The notes beneath the pieces were generated by a model. The model saw only the letters and a list, made by a program, of their open reading frames with translations. It was not told the DNA's origin and ran no database searches. The position numbers and the translations under genes were made by a program. From NCBI GenBank assembly GCA_020747015.1, contig JAGTJM010000007.1, positions 310,001 to 374,000 of the forward strand: a stretch of 64,000 bases of DNA, read 5' to 3'. How positions within the stretch are numbered: position 1 is the first letter of the stretch; each line of letters begins with the position of its first letter. The DNA is from Pyrenochaeta sp. MPI-SDFR-AT-0127 (lineage: Eukaryota > Ascomycota > Dothideomycetes > Pleosporales > Cucurbitariaceae). This document shows, piece after piece, positions 39,072 to 49,512 of the stretch.

Positions 39072-41840
39072 CAGTGTATTAAACGGATGGCGCCGATTTG
39101 GATGATCCATCCAAATTTGGCTTTGGATGGCTGAATCCAGATGCATAGTGGATTTGGCGATCCATCCATATGCGGTAGTGTGGCTTCAGCCATCGCCTCC
39201 TATTTCCTTAGTTAGCGAGCCCCTGATAACGATGAAGCTTCGAACGCACTGTTTCTCCCACCTATATCCAAAGCTTCATGAAGTCTTCTTTTAAACCCAA
39301 CTTTCAGCGTTCTTTTGACTTCAGTAAGATAAACTTTGAGCCTCAAGAATTCCGTTAGTATCCAGATATGAAGGCAGCACGTGCCGGGTATCGCGCCAAA
39401 TATCCATCATTAACATCATCGCCGGAACCGTCGTCACCATCAGACATCGGCGGCGCCTCCGTAATTGTCTCAGATGTAGCTTCGACGTTATCGGAGGTGT
39501 CAACTCTTACTACCGTTCCAACTTTCGACACAGATCTGAGTAAGAAAGTACAACTTGGCGAGCCGAATCAGTTCGAGCAATCGAAGTTCGACTATCGTGA
39601 AGTCGAGTGGGATAGACTGCCTGGCCACACTATACCGCTTCAGCGATTGACGGGCGGCCTGCGTTCGTGGATATGGCAATTTGGCGTGCCAACTGAAGAG
39701 ACGGAGACCGGATCACGCTGGTGGCTTTGCATGAAATGTCACAAGGTAGATCCGGTGTTTCGAGCCCAGCACAATTACCATTACATGGTCGACAAAGGAA
39801 GCAGTAATGCATCTGATCATCTTCACCAAGTCCACAGGCTTGGGTGGAACAAGAAGACAAAGTCGGTCGAGCAATATGCAGGCAAAGGCTTACTACCACT
39901 AGTAAGTCTTGATGCATATAGATCGGCGGAGCAGGCTACCCTGAATGAGTTAGCAATCGCCTTCGACGAGGTGCATTTTCGGAAGCTACTCGCACGTTGG
40001 ATTGTGTACGACAATGTCTCCTTCCGACAGGTGGATAGTGAGGTCTTTCGCGACTTCATTGCCTTGCCTTGCGGTCGAACTGTGCGTAACTGGATTATGC
40101 AGGGCTACCAAATTCACAAGGCTACTGTGAAAAACGCCTTGCACAATGCTATCAGCAAGATCCACATCGCCTTCGACTTATGGACCTCTGGTAATTGTCT
40201 CTCGCTGAACGGAGTCACGGCTCACTTTCTGGGTGCCAATTTCAAGACGCAGTCGATTCTTCTATCGTCGCCGGAGCAGAGTGAGTCCCATTACGGTGTC
40301 GACATCGCAGACCAAGTTATCACGGTTATCGAGGACTTTGACATTGCAAGCAAGCTAGGATTCTTTGTGTTAGATAATGCCTTAAACAATGACACGGCGA
40401 TGGAAGCAATCGGAGCAAGATTCGGCATCAAACCCAAGGAGCGACGTCTTCGTTGTGCTGGCCATATTATCAACCTAATTGCGCGCCACCTTTTATTCGG
40501 ATTTGACAAGAAACTTTTCGAATTCGAAGATGCGATTCCAGCAAACATGCGGGATGAATTGAAGCGCTGGAGGAGGACGGGACCGGTCGGCAGAGCTCAT
40601 AACTTGATTGTCTGGACTTATTCAAGTCCATCGCGAAGGAATCGCTGGCATAATAAACAACGACAATATTTCGAGCAGATAGTCGACAAAGACGAGTGGC
40701 ATACAATAAAGATTCGCGAACTTCATAGGACGCTGCTTCCTCTGCGCGCGCCGTTCGACGACTTCATCCAAAGTGAGCGCGAAGCTGCTTTAAAGAAGAA
40801 GACCAAGAAACATGACAACGATCCCAATGCGGCTCGCAATGCAATCATACAGGATACACTGTCCGAGGAAGACTGGGCTATTCTTGCTCAGTATGCGAAG
40901 CTCCTCGAGCCATGCTGGGAGGCTACCATGGACCTTCAAGGCCGCCCGGGCGATGGGAAGACTTGTGGACTCTTTAATGTCATGCCAGACCTCGAGTGTA
41001 TCGTCGAGCACCTTACCGAAGTGTACAACAATTACAAGGACGCGCCGGCAGCGGCTACCGAAGGTCAATGGCATTTTAGGACCCAGATCAAACTTGCGCT
41101 CGACAAGGCAGAAGAATATTACGCCAAACTTGACGACTCTCCCGCATATCTTGCGGCAACAGTACTTCATCCGAGTTACACTTGGCGCTTCATTGAGCAG
41201 AGATGGGCTCGCAAGAAGTCTTGGGTTTTTTCAGGCAAGAAGTCCGTCAAGTCGTTGTATGGGCTTCAATATAAGAAGCAAGTTGTATCGGAAGCTATCT
41301 CACCGCAGAAGCAACGTGAGCCGACAAGGTCGTTGCTCATCGTCGGCAACATCTTGACAAGGTCCACTCGGATGCCCGCAAAGCTACTCCTCAGGATGAG
41401 TTCGAGCGGTTCTGCGATCAAGCAATTATTGATGTTAACGACTGCCCAGTTCAATGGTGGCGTACAATCGGCTTAAAGGAATATCCTCATCTTGCGCAGA
41501 TGGCGTTTGACATGCTATCTATCCCAGCAATGAGCGATGAACCTGAACGAGTCTTCAGCCATATGGGACTCATGGTAACGAAACGTCGTAATCATCTTGA
41601 GCAAGATATAATCCAAGCCGCGCAATGTCTATACTCCTGGGATCGTGCCAGCATTATTGACATGATGGCGAGCGATCCAGCAATGTAACTAGTCGCAATC
41701 ACGCTCTTCAGAGATCAAATATAGTTCGGTGGCTTCAGCCTCAAAGACCAATTTGGCTTAGATCCAGCGATTATCCAAAAGCCATCCAAGCCACGTAATG
41801 GATTTGGATCGGCTGGCCGATCCATCCATTTAAAACACTG
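39072..41840 (+). mobile_element. hAT transposon 2 with CAGTG terminal inverted repeats
   Basis: The left end CAGTGTATTAAACGGATGG pairs with the right end (reverse complement CAGTGTTTTAAATGGATGG). Flanking octamers are GTCGCTGC and ATTGTCAC, not a duplication. The left neighbour is a Copia integrase and the right neighbour a metallo-beta-lactamase gene fragment, so the two flanks come from different loci. Confidence 0.85.
39368..41688 (+). pseudogene. hAT-family transposase with one frameshift
   Basis: A 650-codon frame is clean from MKAARAGYRAKY to about 41318. It carries an N-terminal zinc region (WLCMKCHK...H..H), HIAFDLWTSGNCLS, FFVLDNALNNDT and RCAGHIINL, all with family-typical residues. 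Near 41318 a one-base deletion moves the rest (DEFERFCDQAI...IPAMSDEPERVFSHMG, ending at 41688) to another frame. Apart from that single lesion all catalytic blocks are intact, so it is probably a recently disabled copy. It resembles hAT transposase 1 in arrangement and length. Confidence 0.85.
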
Positions 41841-42212
41841 ATTGTCACAACCCCCGACTTTGGCGAAACAAACGGGTTACCAAACGCTATCTATTTCTCT
41901 GGGGACACTGTGTACATGGAAGAACTTGCTGAGATGCGCCGCAAGTTTCATATCAGCATAGCCCTGTTTAATGTTGGGGCGGCCTTTGTGCCCGCAACAC
42001 CTGGCGCCGATCCTTTGCAGATAACTATGTGTGGGAAGCAAGCTGCCCGCTTATTCCGCGATATTGAGGCCGATATCTTGGTGCCGATGCATTTTGAGTC
42101 ATGGAAACATTTTACGGAAGGGGGGGAGGAGTTACGTTCAGCATTCGAAAAGGCAAGGATCCTGGATCAAGTTCGGTGGCTTGAACCTGGTATTGCGCAG
42201 AAGATTTTCTAA
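41841..42212 (+). pseudogene. 3' fragment of a metallo-beta-lactamase-fold hydrolase gene
   Basis: The frame starts directly at the hAT end (IVTTPDFGETNG) and runs to the stop at 42212. AIYFSGDTVY carries the metal-binding aspartate typical of the fold, and ILVPMHFESWKHF the last metal-binding histidine. The N-terminal half with the H-x-H-x-D-H motif is absent from the other side of hAT 2. The family (UlaG-like hydrolases) is inferred from these two motifs. Confidence 0.7.
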
Positions 42213-42438
42213 TTTCGACCTTGATCACAATCCCTAGCTGCCTCCGCTAGCTCTACTACTGCCTACACTGACTACGGCTGCCTACAGCTGCCCACAGCTG
42301 CCTAACCCGCTGATTTGTATATCCACCTAACTAGATACCTTCGTTAGCAAATTATCCCAGTCCGTATTCCTCCTCTTGTCTGCTCCCTCTTTAGAAATAA
42401 GGACTTTGATCGAGGTGGTAACTTGTAGATTCAAAGTA
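42213..42438. other. Short intergenic stretch
   Basis: Low-complexity GCTGCCTAC-type repeats near 42230-42300; no gene. Confidence 0.4.
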
Positions 42439-42890
42439 AGCGAACGGCCACCCCACCAAAGTCGCGCCCAATACCAGACTATTACTTTAAGTTGCTTCAA
42501 GAAATGTGAAAACCTTTACTTGTGCTTAATGTGATCCACAATCGAGACGCGCACCTCTGCCAAGACCACACCTCTTTACATCTCTATCGCCATGCCTCAA
42601 CAACCTGATCTTGAGTCGCATTCTCGTGAAGATAGAGTTACCCTTGCTATCCAAGCAATAAAATCTGACGCGTCAATGACCCAGCGGGGATATTCGACGC
42701 TGCGAGAGGTACGGCGAGGCAGGGCACAATAAGCGCACGTGTAAGAAGGATGCAGTAGAGTAAGGCGATTAATTTAAGCTACTTTGCATAATAATAGCTT
42801 GTTGTAATGCTGAGTTATAATTGTGGAGAGATGCGTAGCTGCATTTAGTGCGCATTTCGATTGTGTGGGTATCTCGATTGGGGAACACGT
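42439..42890 (+). mobile_element. Internally deleted pogo derivative (MITE-like)
   Basis: 452 bp with TA at both sides (42437-42438, 42891-42892); the right end is GGGAACACGT. The interior keeps the first 30 or so codons of a pogo transposase (MPQQPDLESHSREDRVTLA, from 42592). It then jumps to the last 25 codons with the CCHC zinc knuckle (CERYGEAGHNKRTC) in another frame. Everything between is deleted. The left terminal repeat is shorter than in full elements. Confidence 0.75.
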
Positions 42891-43041
42891 TACCAGGAAC
42901 GTGCAGATGAAGTAGAAGGAAGAGATCTCAAAGGCAATCAAATTCAGTGGCAGACCGTTGCTTCAAAATACCGGACGGCTCTATTGCTCAATGACTACCG
43001 AATTTCTGCTATGGTTTCCTTCCAACAACCGAGTGTAGTTG
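42891..43041. other. Short stretch, possible coding fragment
   Basis: A plus-strand frame contains GRDLKGNQIQWQTVASKYR, which resembles the motif before WD40 propellers in some fungal proteins. It is too short to assign. Confidence 0.2.
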
Positions 43042-43243
43042 TGTCAGATAAAATGCTGAAATGCGCTAGCAGAAATTGATGATTGTCATGATTTTTATTG
43101 ATCGTTTTTTCTCCATTATGTATTGTGTGTGTGCCAAGTGGTTACACCCGAGCTTTGTACTACCATGCAGTATCGCGTACCCTCGCTGCTGTGCTATAGA
43201 TCTAACAGCATACTCTTTCCGGGCACGCATCTTGTATCTGACA
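43042..43243. mobile_element. Solo LTR of family A, variant (202 bp)
   Basis: Starts TGTCAGATAAAATGCTG and ends CTTGTATCTGACA, flanked by AGTTG (43037-43041, 43244-43248). Opposite orientation to the copies at 24534 and 55201. Its central part carries GCCAAGTGGTTACACCCGAG, shared with 46310 and 62645. Confidence 0.85.
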
Positions 43244-43314
43244 AGTTGCCACGACCGTATGATACTCATACGAGAGCCGTTGCGTGTAGTACGGCTAGAC
43301 CACAGTCCAGACGG

Positions 43315-43890
43315 CTATCTGATGTCCTCACTCTCAACCACTGTGGCGAAGACGTCTGCTAACTCTGCCAACACGACCCTCGTAAGCTCTTCTCCCTTCA
43401 AGCCAGGGATATCCCTATCTCCGATTCCATCTTTAACAACTAGCACATCGTATCCCCTCTGACTCGCCTGCCTCGCCGTGGTACTCACGCAGACATGCGC
43501 CATATATCCAGTCAGCACAAGCTTCTTGACTCCCCAACTTTTCAATACATCATCGAGAGACGTGTCTGCAAAAGAACCAGGGTGCAACTTCCAAATCACT
43601 TCTTCGCCATCTTTTGCCTTGAGATATTGAAATTCTTCGGCCAAGGCAGTGCCCGGCGTGAAGATAGGTGCACCTTCAGGTACCTTGTGCAGGATATGAA
43701 CTATCTTGCCATGGGCTGCCCGATATCTTTCAAGCAGAGAGGCAATAACTTTGCCGCTTGCTGCAGCGTTGGTGACGGCAAGTGCGCCAGAAATGTACTC
43801 GTTTTGTGCATCAATGACGACCAAAGCAGAGTCAGATGGAGACGCAGTGGATGGTGGGACACCGAGGAGTTGGCGAAAGGTGGAAGTCAT
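43315..43890 (-). CDS. Isochorismatase-family cysteine hydrolase
   Basis: Single exon. I use the ATG at 43890 (MTSTFRQLLGVPP, 191 aa); an in-frame ATG at 43956 would add 22 residues. The catalytic triad is visible: D in LVVIDAQNEY (about 25), K in VIWKLHPGSFADTSL (about 98) and C in GYMAHVCVSTTARQ (about 132). The cis-peptide region sits just before the cysteine. The family hydrolyses isochorismate, nicotinamide or related C-N/C-O bonds; the motifs do not decide which. The gene is intact, with no signal peptide. It lies 71 bp from a solo LTR on its 3' side. Confidence 0.88.
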   Translation of the reverse strand: MTSTFRQLLGVPPSTASPSDSALVVIDAQNEYISGALAVTNAAASGKVIASLLERYRAAHGKIVHILHKVPEGAPIFTPGTALAEEFQYLKAKDGEEVIWKLHPGSFADTSLDDVLKSWGVKKLVLTGYMAHVCVSTTARQASQRGYDVLVVKDGIGDRDIPGLKGEELTRVVLAELADVFATVVESEDIR

Positions 43891-45461
43891 AGCTAAGGAT
43901 GGAAGTTTGCGGGGTGCAAGAAGGAAGTCAATGATATAGTGCGAGTGACTGTTCACAAGAACAACTAGGAATACTTATACCTGCGGCGTTGCACGAAGAA
44001 CAGAACGGACGTATTACGAAGCGTCGCAATCTTGGAGGCGCATGTGGTCAATGTTGGTACGCGATTGAGCAAAAACTGGTCGTGACAGGCCCTAGCATTT
44101 GGCATCTAACCTTTTCAAGGATGTTTCTCCGCCAAGAACAACAGTGTCATTACAGCCCACCTCACTTCAGCACTTTGCTTGGGAGAAGGAACGGCTCTAA
44201 CCCGGGGCGACTGACTACTCAGTCGGGTCCCAATATTAGTGAATAAAATTACGCGTACTGCGTGGATATTCAGGCATATACCCCCAGTTGGTCCGTTTTG
44301 TTATCAGTAGTAAGGAGTAAGTGATCGATTGATTGATTGAGGTCCGACTCAGGGAGCCGGACTGACTTATATAGTTCCCAGTCGCCTGATCACATGACCA
44401 GCTTCCAACACGTTTTCGTATCCCTAGTTGGCTGAAAACCCGTAGTCGGATTGATACCAAATTTGGATATGTTATTCAGTGCGTCGTGTTGCACGATTTC
44501 CCCCATTTTCATCGGTATAACCCATATAGTTATTGGGCATAGGGTTCGTGTTTTGTTGATGTTCGTGGGTGGCCATGTTGATTAGTGAACTATTTAAAGC
44601 GTCAAGGCTGCACCTAAATCCGACGACCATCGATTATATTTTCCTAAAAGTTAGAGAACCTAAGTACGATGGCAGAAACAGACATTACATTTTTAAGCCT
44701 ATGTAGGTGCACAAAGAAATTATTTATAGAAGTGCATATGATGTTGATTGTGTTGGAAGTCGTTATGGAAGAGCAGAATGAGATGTCCATTTAATGCTTC
44801 AACCTACCTTTGAGGAGTGTATCTGACTATCCATATATAGACCGGAGTGATGCCCTTGCACTAGATTCGTGTACGCAATCGTCGTACGTGGACAGACGTC
44901 ATACTTCCTTTACATGATGCAGCAATGGTTGCAACCACTCCGGCAGTAGTCTCTGACGGATTCCAACAGAACATTCCCGTTATAAGGCCCGAAGCGGAGG
45001 CAAGAGAGGCCAGACCGGCGCTAAAACGGGGATCGGGGCCGAACCGGGGCGTTTGCTGGGAGGTAGCTAAGGATTCATTGAATTCGTCTTGCTGCGACCA
45101 CACTGTGCGCCTTCTAACCCGTTCAGGTGTGCATCTCCGCCAAGAAAAATTAGTTTCGTGTTTGCCCCGCGTCTTAGTCGAGCCAGGCTCCATTTTACTG
45201 TACTACAGGGAACTAGTCTGAAAAGCAAATAGCGTTTGGAGCGGACCAGCGCTAGTGATTTTGCGTGTTCTTTGTAAATGCTGTCCCTTCCCGTCCTGCT
45301 AATTGCGTCTTGGCTGAAGTAGTTATCAATCGCCGCCACTTCGTTGCCTTACGTCGTCTCAGCATATACGTGGCAACTCGTATGCCGCTGTAATTTGTTA
45401 GATGTGCAAAACAGCAAGCCAGAATTTGTGGCACGTTCCATGAGTCTTGGTCGAAGGCGCT
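43891..45461. other. Intergenic stretch of 1.6 kb, no gene seen
   Basis: Open frames are short and domain-less. GTTTCTCCGCCAAGAA near 44120 is echoed by CATCTCCGCCAAGAA near 45130, hinting at a worn repeat. GATT tetranucleotides occur at 44323-44340. Confidence 0.4.
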
Positions 45462-45916
45462 ATGAAGGCCAAGCAGAAAACCGTTTGCCATACTTGCAGA
45501 GCCCACAAGATAGGGGTAAGCAAATCAGGCTGCCGAACACTATACTGTCAGCCCTTCTAACTGTCACATGCAGTGTGACGGCAAGCTGCCAGCTTGCACT
45601 CAGTGCCGTCATACGGGACGACAGTGTAGAGGCTACAAGCTTGATGCAATTTTCCTACCGTACTCTGCGCAACCGCGTTCAAAGTCATCTGAAAAACCAA
45701 TATCCCCTTTGAATCCTCCAAATATCAATTCCGCGGCTCGCGTGATCGGTCACAATAACACAGGAATCGGCCCTCGACAAGTCCAATCATGTCAGATCTC
45801 TAGACCGATCGACGCAGCATCTTCTAACGAGTTCACAGCCGTACTTGTTAGTTGCTTTGCGCCTAAAGCCCGGAAGAATATGTCATCGTTCGATACAAGC
45901 ACAAATCAAGTCTGTG
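45462..45916 (+). pseudogene. N-terminal fragment of a Zn2Cys6 transcription factor
   Basis: Two exons: 45462..45515 and from 45574, with a 58-bp GT..AG intron inside the zinc cluster, a common fungal position. The cluster reads VCHTCRAHKIG then CDGKLPACTQCRHTGRQCRGY, giving the six cysteines of a Gal4-type binuclear DNA-binding domain. A serine/proline-rich linker follows. At about 45917 repeat R4 begins and no regulatory domain is found beyond it, so the gene is truncated. If it was expressed it would lack the fungal_trans domain. Confidence 0.8.
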
Positions 45917-45917
45917 A

Positions 45918-46214
45918 TAATGGAGATTATGTTTGGCAGCTGGAAGTACTCATAAATATTGTCTTAGGAAGTGATTGGTTCTGATCTGGTAAACACTGTG
46001 CTCATGTATATGCGTGTTTCCAATTAGGCAGCAACCTGATGACTCATTCTGGTGCATCCACAATCCAGGTGTCTACGTGGGAACCATGTCTCCGACGTGC
46101 GAGATTGCCGTGCCAACAGGTGAGACCGAGAATATCGGATTGACCATCGGCCAGCCCGAAGAGCTGAAGTTGAGGCCGTAGATATAAAGGAGCAGGTTGC
46201 GCTTTGTAGAAGAG
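45918..46214. repeat. Dispersed repeat R4, copy 3
   Basis: Begins ATGGAGATTATGTTTGGCAG. The middle (GATCTGGTAAACACTG...GGTGCATCCAC) is shared with 62400-62507, and the end (GAGACCGAGAATATCGG to TATAAAG) with 16170-16250. It truncates the Zn2Cys6 gene. Confidence 0.65.
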
Positions 46215-46432
46215 TGTCAGATTCAAGGACTATTTGGCTTGATCTTTGATGAATGTTTTGATGATGAACGTGAATTTTTGATTGTGTTCCCTATTTTCTT
46301 CTTTTATGGAGTGTGTGTGTGCCAAGTGGTTACACCCCGAGCTTTGTACTACAATACAGTATCGCGTACCTTCGCTGCTGTGCTGTAGGTCTAACGGCGT
46401 ATTCTTTCTGGGCGCGCGCCTTGTCTCTGACA
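46215..46432. repeat. Family A LTR-like copy without target duplication
   Basis: Starts TGTCAGATTCAAGG, ends TTGTCTCTGACA (218 bp). Flanks AAGAG and ACAGC do not match. The second half aligns with 43120-43243. Confidence 0.6.
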
Positions 46433-46790
46433 ACAGCACTTGTGTAGTCTGACAAGAGTACTTGCTATATAATAGTAAAACTAGTACTAGTGTATCTATA
46501 CGCATGTTTAAAGAGTACAATTCTCTGGAGATTATGCGCTCTAAGAAGCTGCTTCGCGCAATAGTAGATGCGCTTACACTTAATCTAGACTCGCAGATAC
46601 ACAATATCTCACTGACCCGCACGCGTAAAATTTGCGGCATCGCTCAACCTGGGAGCTTATCTAACACGTGGCCACGTACGTCATTTTGCCAGAAAGGATA
46701 GCACGGAATTAACAGCACAACGAGTATAGTACAAAGAGAAGGACCGAAAGGAAGAGGGAGAAGTATTCGGCGACACGTTGCATGTGGCGG
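46433..46790. other. Intergenic stretch downstream of the enoyl-CoA hydratase
   Basis: About 360 bp, no gene or repeat recognised. Confidence 0.4.
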
Positions 46791-48119
46791 TTAGCGATGC
46801 TCGACATTCGCTGGCCGCTTCTCTAGAAAAGCTTGGATGCCCTCGCGACAGTCGCCAAGCGAGAAGCTGCTGTAATACAATGTGCGCTCAATCTCCAACC
46901 CTGCCTCCAACCGCTCGGCTAGCTTGCATTAGTATGGTGTCTTCCGAGTTGTCCTCTGGGCAGACCTTACCTGCTCGCACGGCTTGCTTAGCTAACGCGA
47001 CTGCCGGCGCAGAGAAGGAAGCCACTGTCTGCGCTACTTTCAGTGTTTCCTCCAAGACATCTCCTCCTGATAGTATGACCCGGTTCACGATTCCAAAGCG
47101 CTCCATCTACAAAGGTGAGGATCTAAACTCAGCGTCTGTCTCGCAAGCATTTCGTGCAAGGGAATTCGTACCTCGGCTGCTGTCAAAGTCGCCCCGGTTA
47201 GGATAAGTTCCATGGCCTGCTCAGTCAACAAGGTGTTGTTTCAAGCCGCCAATACCAAGCCCCGGCATAGTGAAAATATGGATGGGGATACACACCTTCT
47301 GCTTTCCGAGTGACCTAGTCAGTCTTTGGGTTCTATTGCAATCGCAAAGTCAGTAAACCTGGCACACGGTCTGCGCATAGGCTACTCACCCGCCGGCGCC
47401 CGGGATGGTACCCAACTTGATCTCCGGAAGGCCAAAACGGGCGTCCGCCGATGCAAAAATCATGTCGCACTTTACACCTGGAAATTAACAACCGCCTGAA
47501 CACAAGAAATATCGGGCAAGGAACTCAATGTGGCTTGAGATCTAGTCAAGGTGGGTTGATCTTACCATGAGGGCAATTTCGAGACCACCACCAACCTAAC
47601 AATATTCATCAGTAATGGTTTACAAATCCAAAGCTGTGGGAGCACTGACAGCAAATCCTCTCACAGCTGCTAAAACCGGCTTTCGGAAGCTCGTAAAAGC
47701 GTCTTGCAGATCTTTGAGCCAGCCAATCCGATGTGCCTCTGCCGTCGTGATCTTCACCAACTGGCTCAAGTCCGCTCCAGCTATGTTGTGTATTAGTGTA
47801 GGCAAGCTGATAGAGACCATGATCTCTTACCACAGAATGACGAACTACTGGAGCTGGTGAGAACGACAACGAATATAGTTAGATCGTTATCGAGTCGGCT
47901 CAAGGCCTCCGTCAGCTCACTTATCAAGGCATGTGACAGCGCATTCACTTTGTGAGGTCTGTTTAACTCGAGCACCGCAATCCCCGCGTGCTGTAGGTTG
48001 ATGATAAGATTCGGCTGTTGCAGAGCGTCAAGACTCATCGCTCTTTCTTCTTTCGGCCTCTGGGCTGGCTTGGAAAGTTGGGATGTGTGAAGGATCTGTC
48101 CGTATATTGCTTTTGCCAA
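46791..48119 (-). CDS. Enoyl-CoA hydratase/isomerase family protein, eight exons
   Basis: Exons on the minus strand: 48119..47831, 47780..47650, 47595..47566, 47469..47390, 47332..47296, 47216..47172, 47106..46971, 46918..46791. All introns are 50-96 bp, and phases close to 291 residues. Crotonase marks: the oxyanion-hole turn FCAGADLSQL, GFAVGGGLEIALMCD with the first catalytic glutamate position, and LPEIKLGTIPGAGGTQRL with the second glutamate, then AMELILTGATLTAAE. The usual reaction is hydration of trans-2-enoyl-CoA in beta-oxidation or branched-chain amino-acid breakdown. The N-terminus is basic and may target mitochondria; an alternative start is the methionine at residue 28. The gene is intact. 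Intron 2 uses a slightly unusual GTCAGT donor. Confidence 0.88.
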
Positions 48120-49512
48120 TCAGGACTGGTGGGTAAAATGTGATTGAGCGTTAAATGGAACGCACGAAAGGAGAATCAAATCCAAAGCGCCCATGGAGGC
48201 GGACTTTATGCACCGTGAACGCAAACTGTCGTGCATACTCTTGGCAAGAAAGGACGTTTGAGAAGCACGAATACGTCCCGAGGTCTGCACTTGCGTTGTC
48301 ATGGCGTCCACTTCGCACGAATCTGCATCACGGTAACGGAGATATTCCCCACCTGTTTGCTGCGGGCAGCACGATCCTACAATTATATGTTCGGCTAGGG
48401 AAGGCGGCACTTTACGGCACATCCGGCTCACAGGTACGCACGACGATTTCTCTCAAGTCATACAGTATATATATCAGCGACGGTGACTGAAAGCACTATA
48501 AGTCTCTTTGTCGAAGTCAAACAGCTGTATTTTTTTTCTTACAGACTTCACAACTCGCAAGTTGTTGAGGTTACGGAGACTCCTTCCACTTTCTACCATG
48601 GCCCAGACAGCCCTGCATTGAGGTCCTGATCCCTGCCCGTACATCAGGCCGGATCGTATGCACGGGCGCGTACAAACATTCATCATGTGTGGCTGTACAA
48701 TGAACAGCAAGTTTCACGTCAACGGGGTGCCTGTCAACCACAGACGCTGCTGGCGTGATCTTGAGCACCGGAATTGGCCTTCCTCCATGTGGGGCCAAGG
48801 CTCCTACGATATTACCTGCATGAATGCATACGAAGTCCATAATGTATCTCGGTAAGGGAACGGAGGTGTTTCCACCTTCCATTTCGAGCTGGTCCCCGAC
48901 TGAAACAGATTCAAGGTCCTCGCAATCGACGAAAACTCCGTCCAGCTTGGTGCGTGTGACCTCAGCACAGGTTCAGCTATGCTTCTTTAATACGTACCAT
49001 CATACTTACCATGTATAGTAATATTAGATGGCTTCAACGAGTAGTTGGGCCTAACACCCTCATCGCTTTGCCGCATGCTGGAATCGGCTATGTTGTTGTT
49101 TACGTTTCTACGAGGCGACCTCTATGCGGTTACCTCCTCGGCATATGACTAACTAATTACCTATCATTGCCTACCTAGGTACTTCTACACGGCAACTGAT
49201 CCTTGATGCTACCCAGCATTCGTCCGTTTTGCAGGGGATCATCTAACCGAGCTCTTTCCTGTAACTCTGTAGCCTCGCATAATGGAGCGTCCAGGCTTCT
49301 GAAATGTTTCGACCATCCATACTTCCCTCAAACGTCAATAGGTTTCCGATCCGGTAATACCGTGGAGACACCGAAGCTTGGAAGGATTGCAACCTACCGC
49401 CAGTGTTCAAAATCAGGCCATTCCCACCCCTCGTGGTGCAAAAGAGTTCATTGCCACCAATCTACCTACTATCATTACACGTCCGGAATTCGACCACACA
49501 TCGCCAACCATT
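48120..49512. other. Stretch with one unassigned minus-strand frame
   Basis: On the minus strand about 48571-48960 is open and looks protein-like (TKLDGVFVDCEDLESVSVGD, then a PHGGRPIPVLKITPA segment), possibly one exon of a small gene. I do not recognise the family and cannot define its ends. The rest shows nothing and should include the divergent promoters of the flanking genes. Confidence 0.3.
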
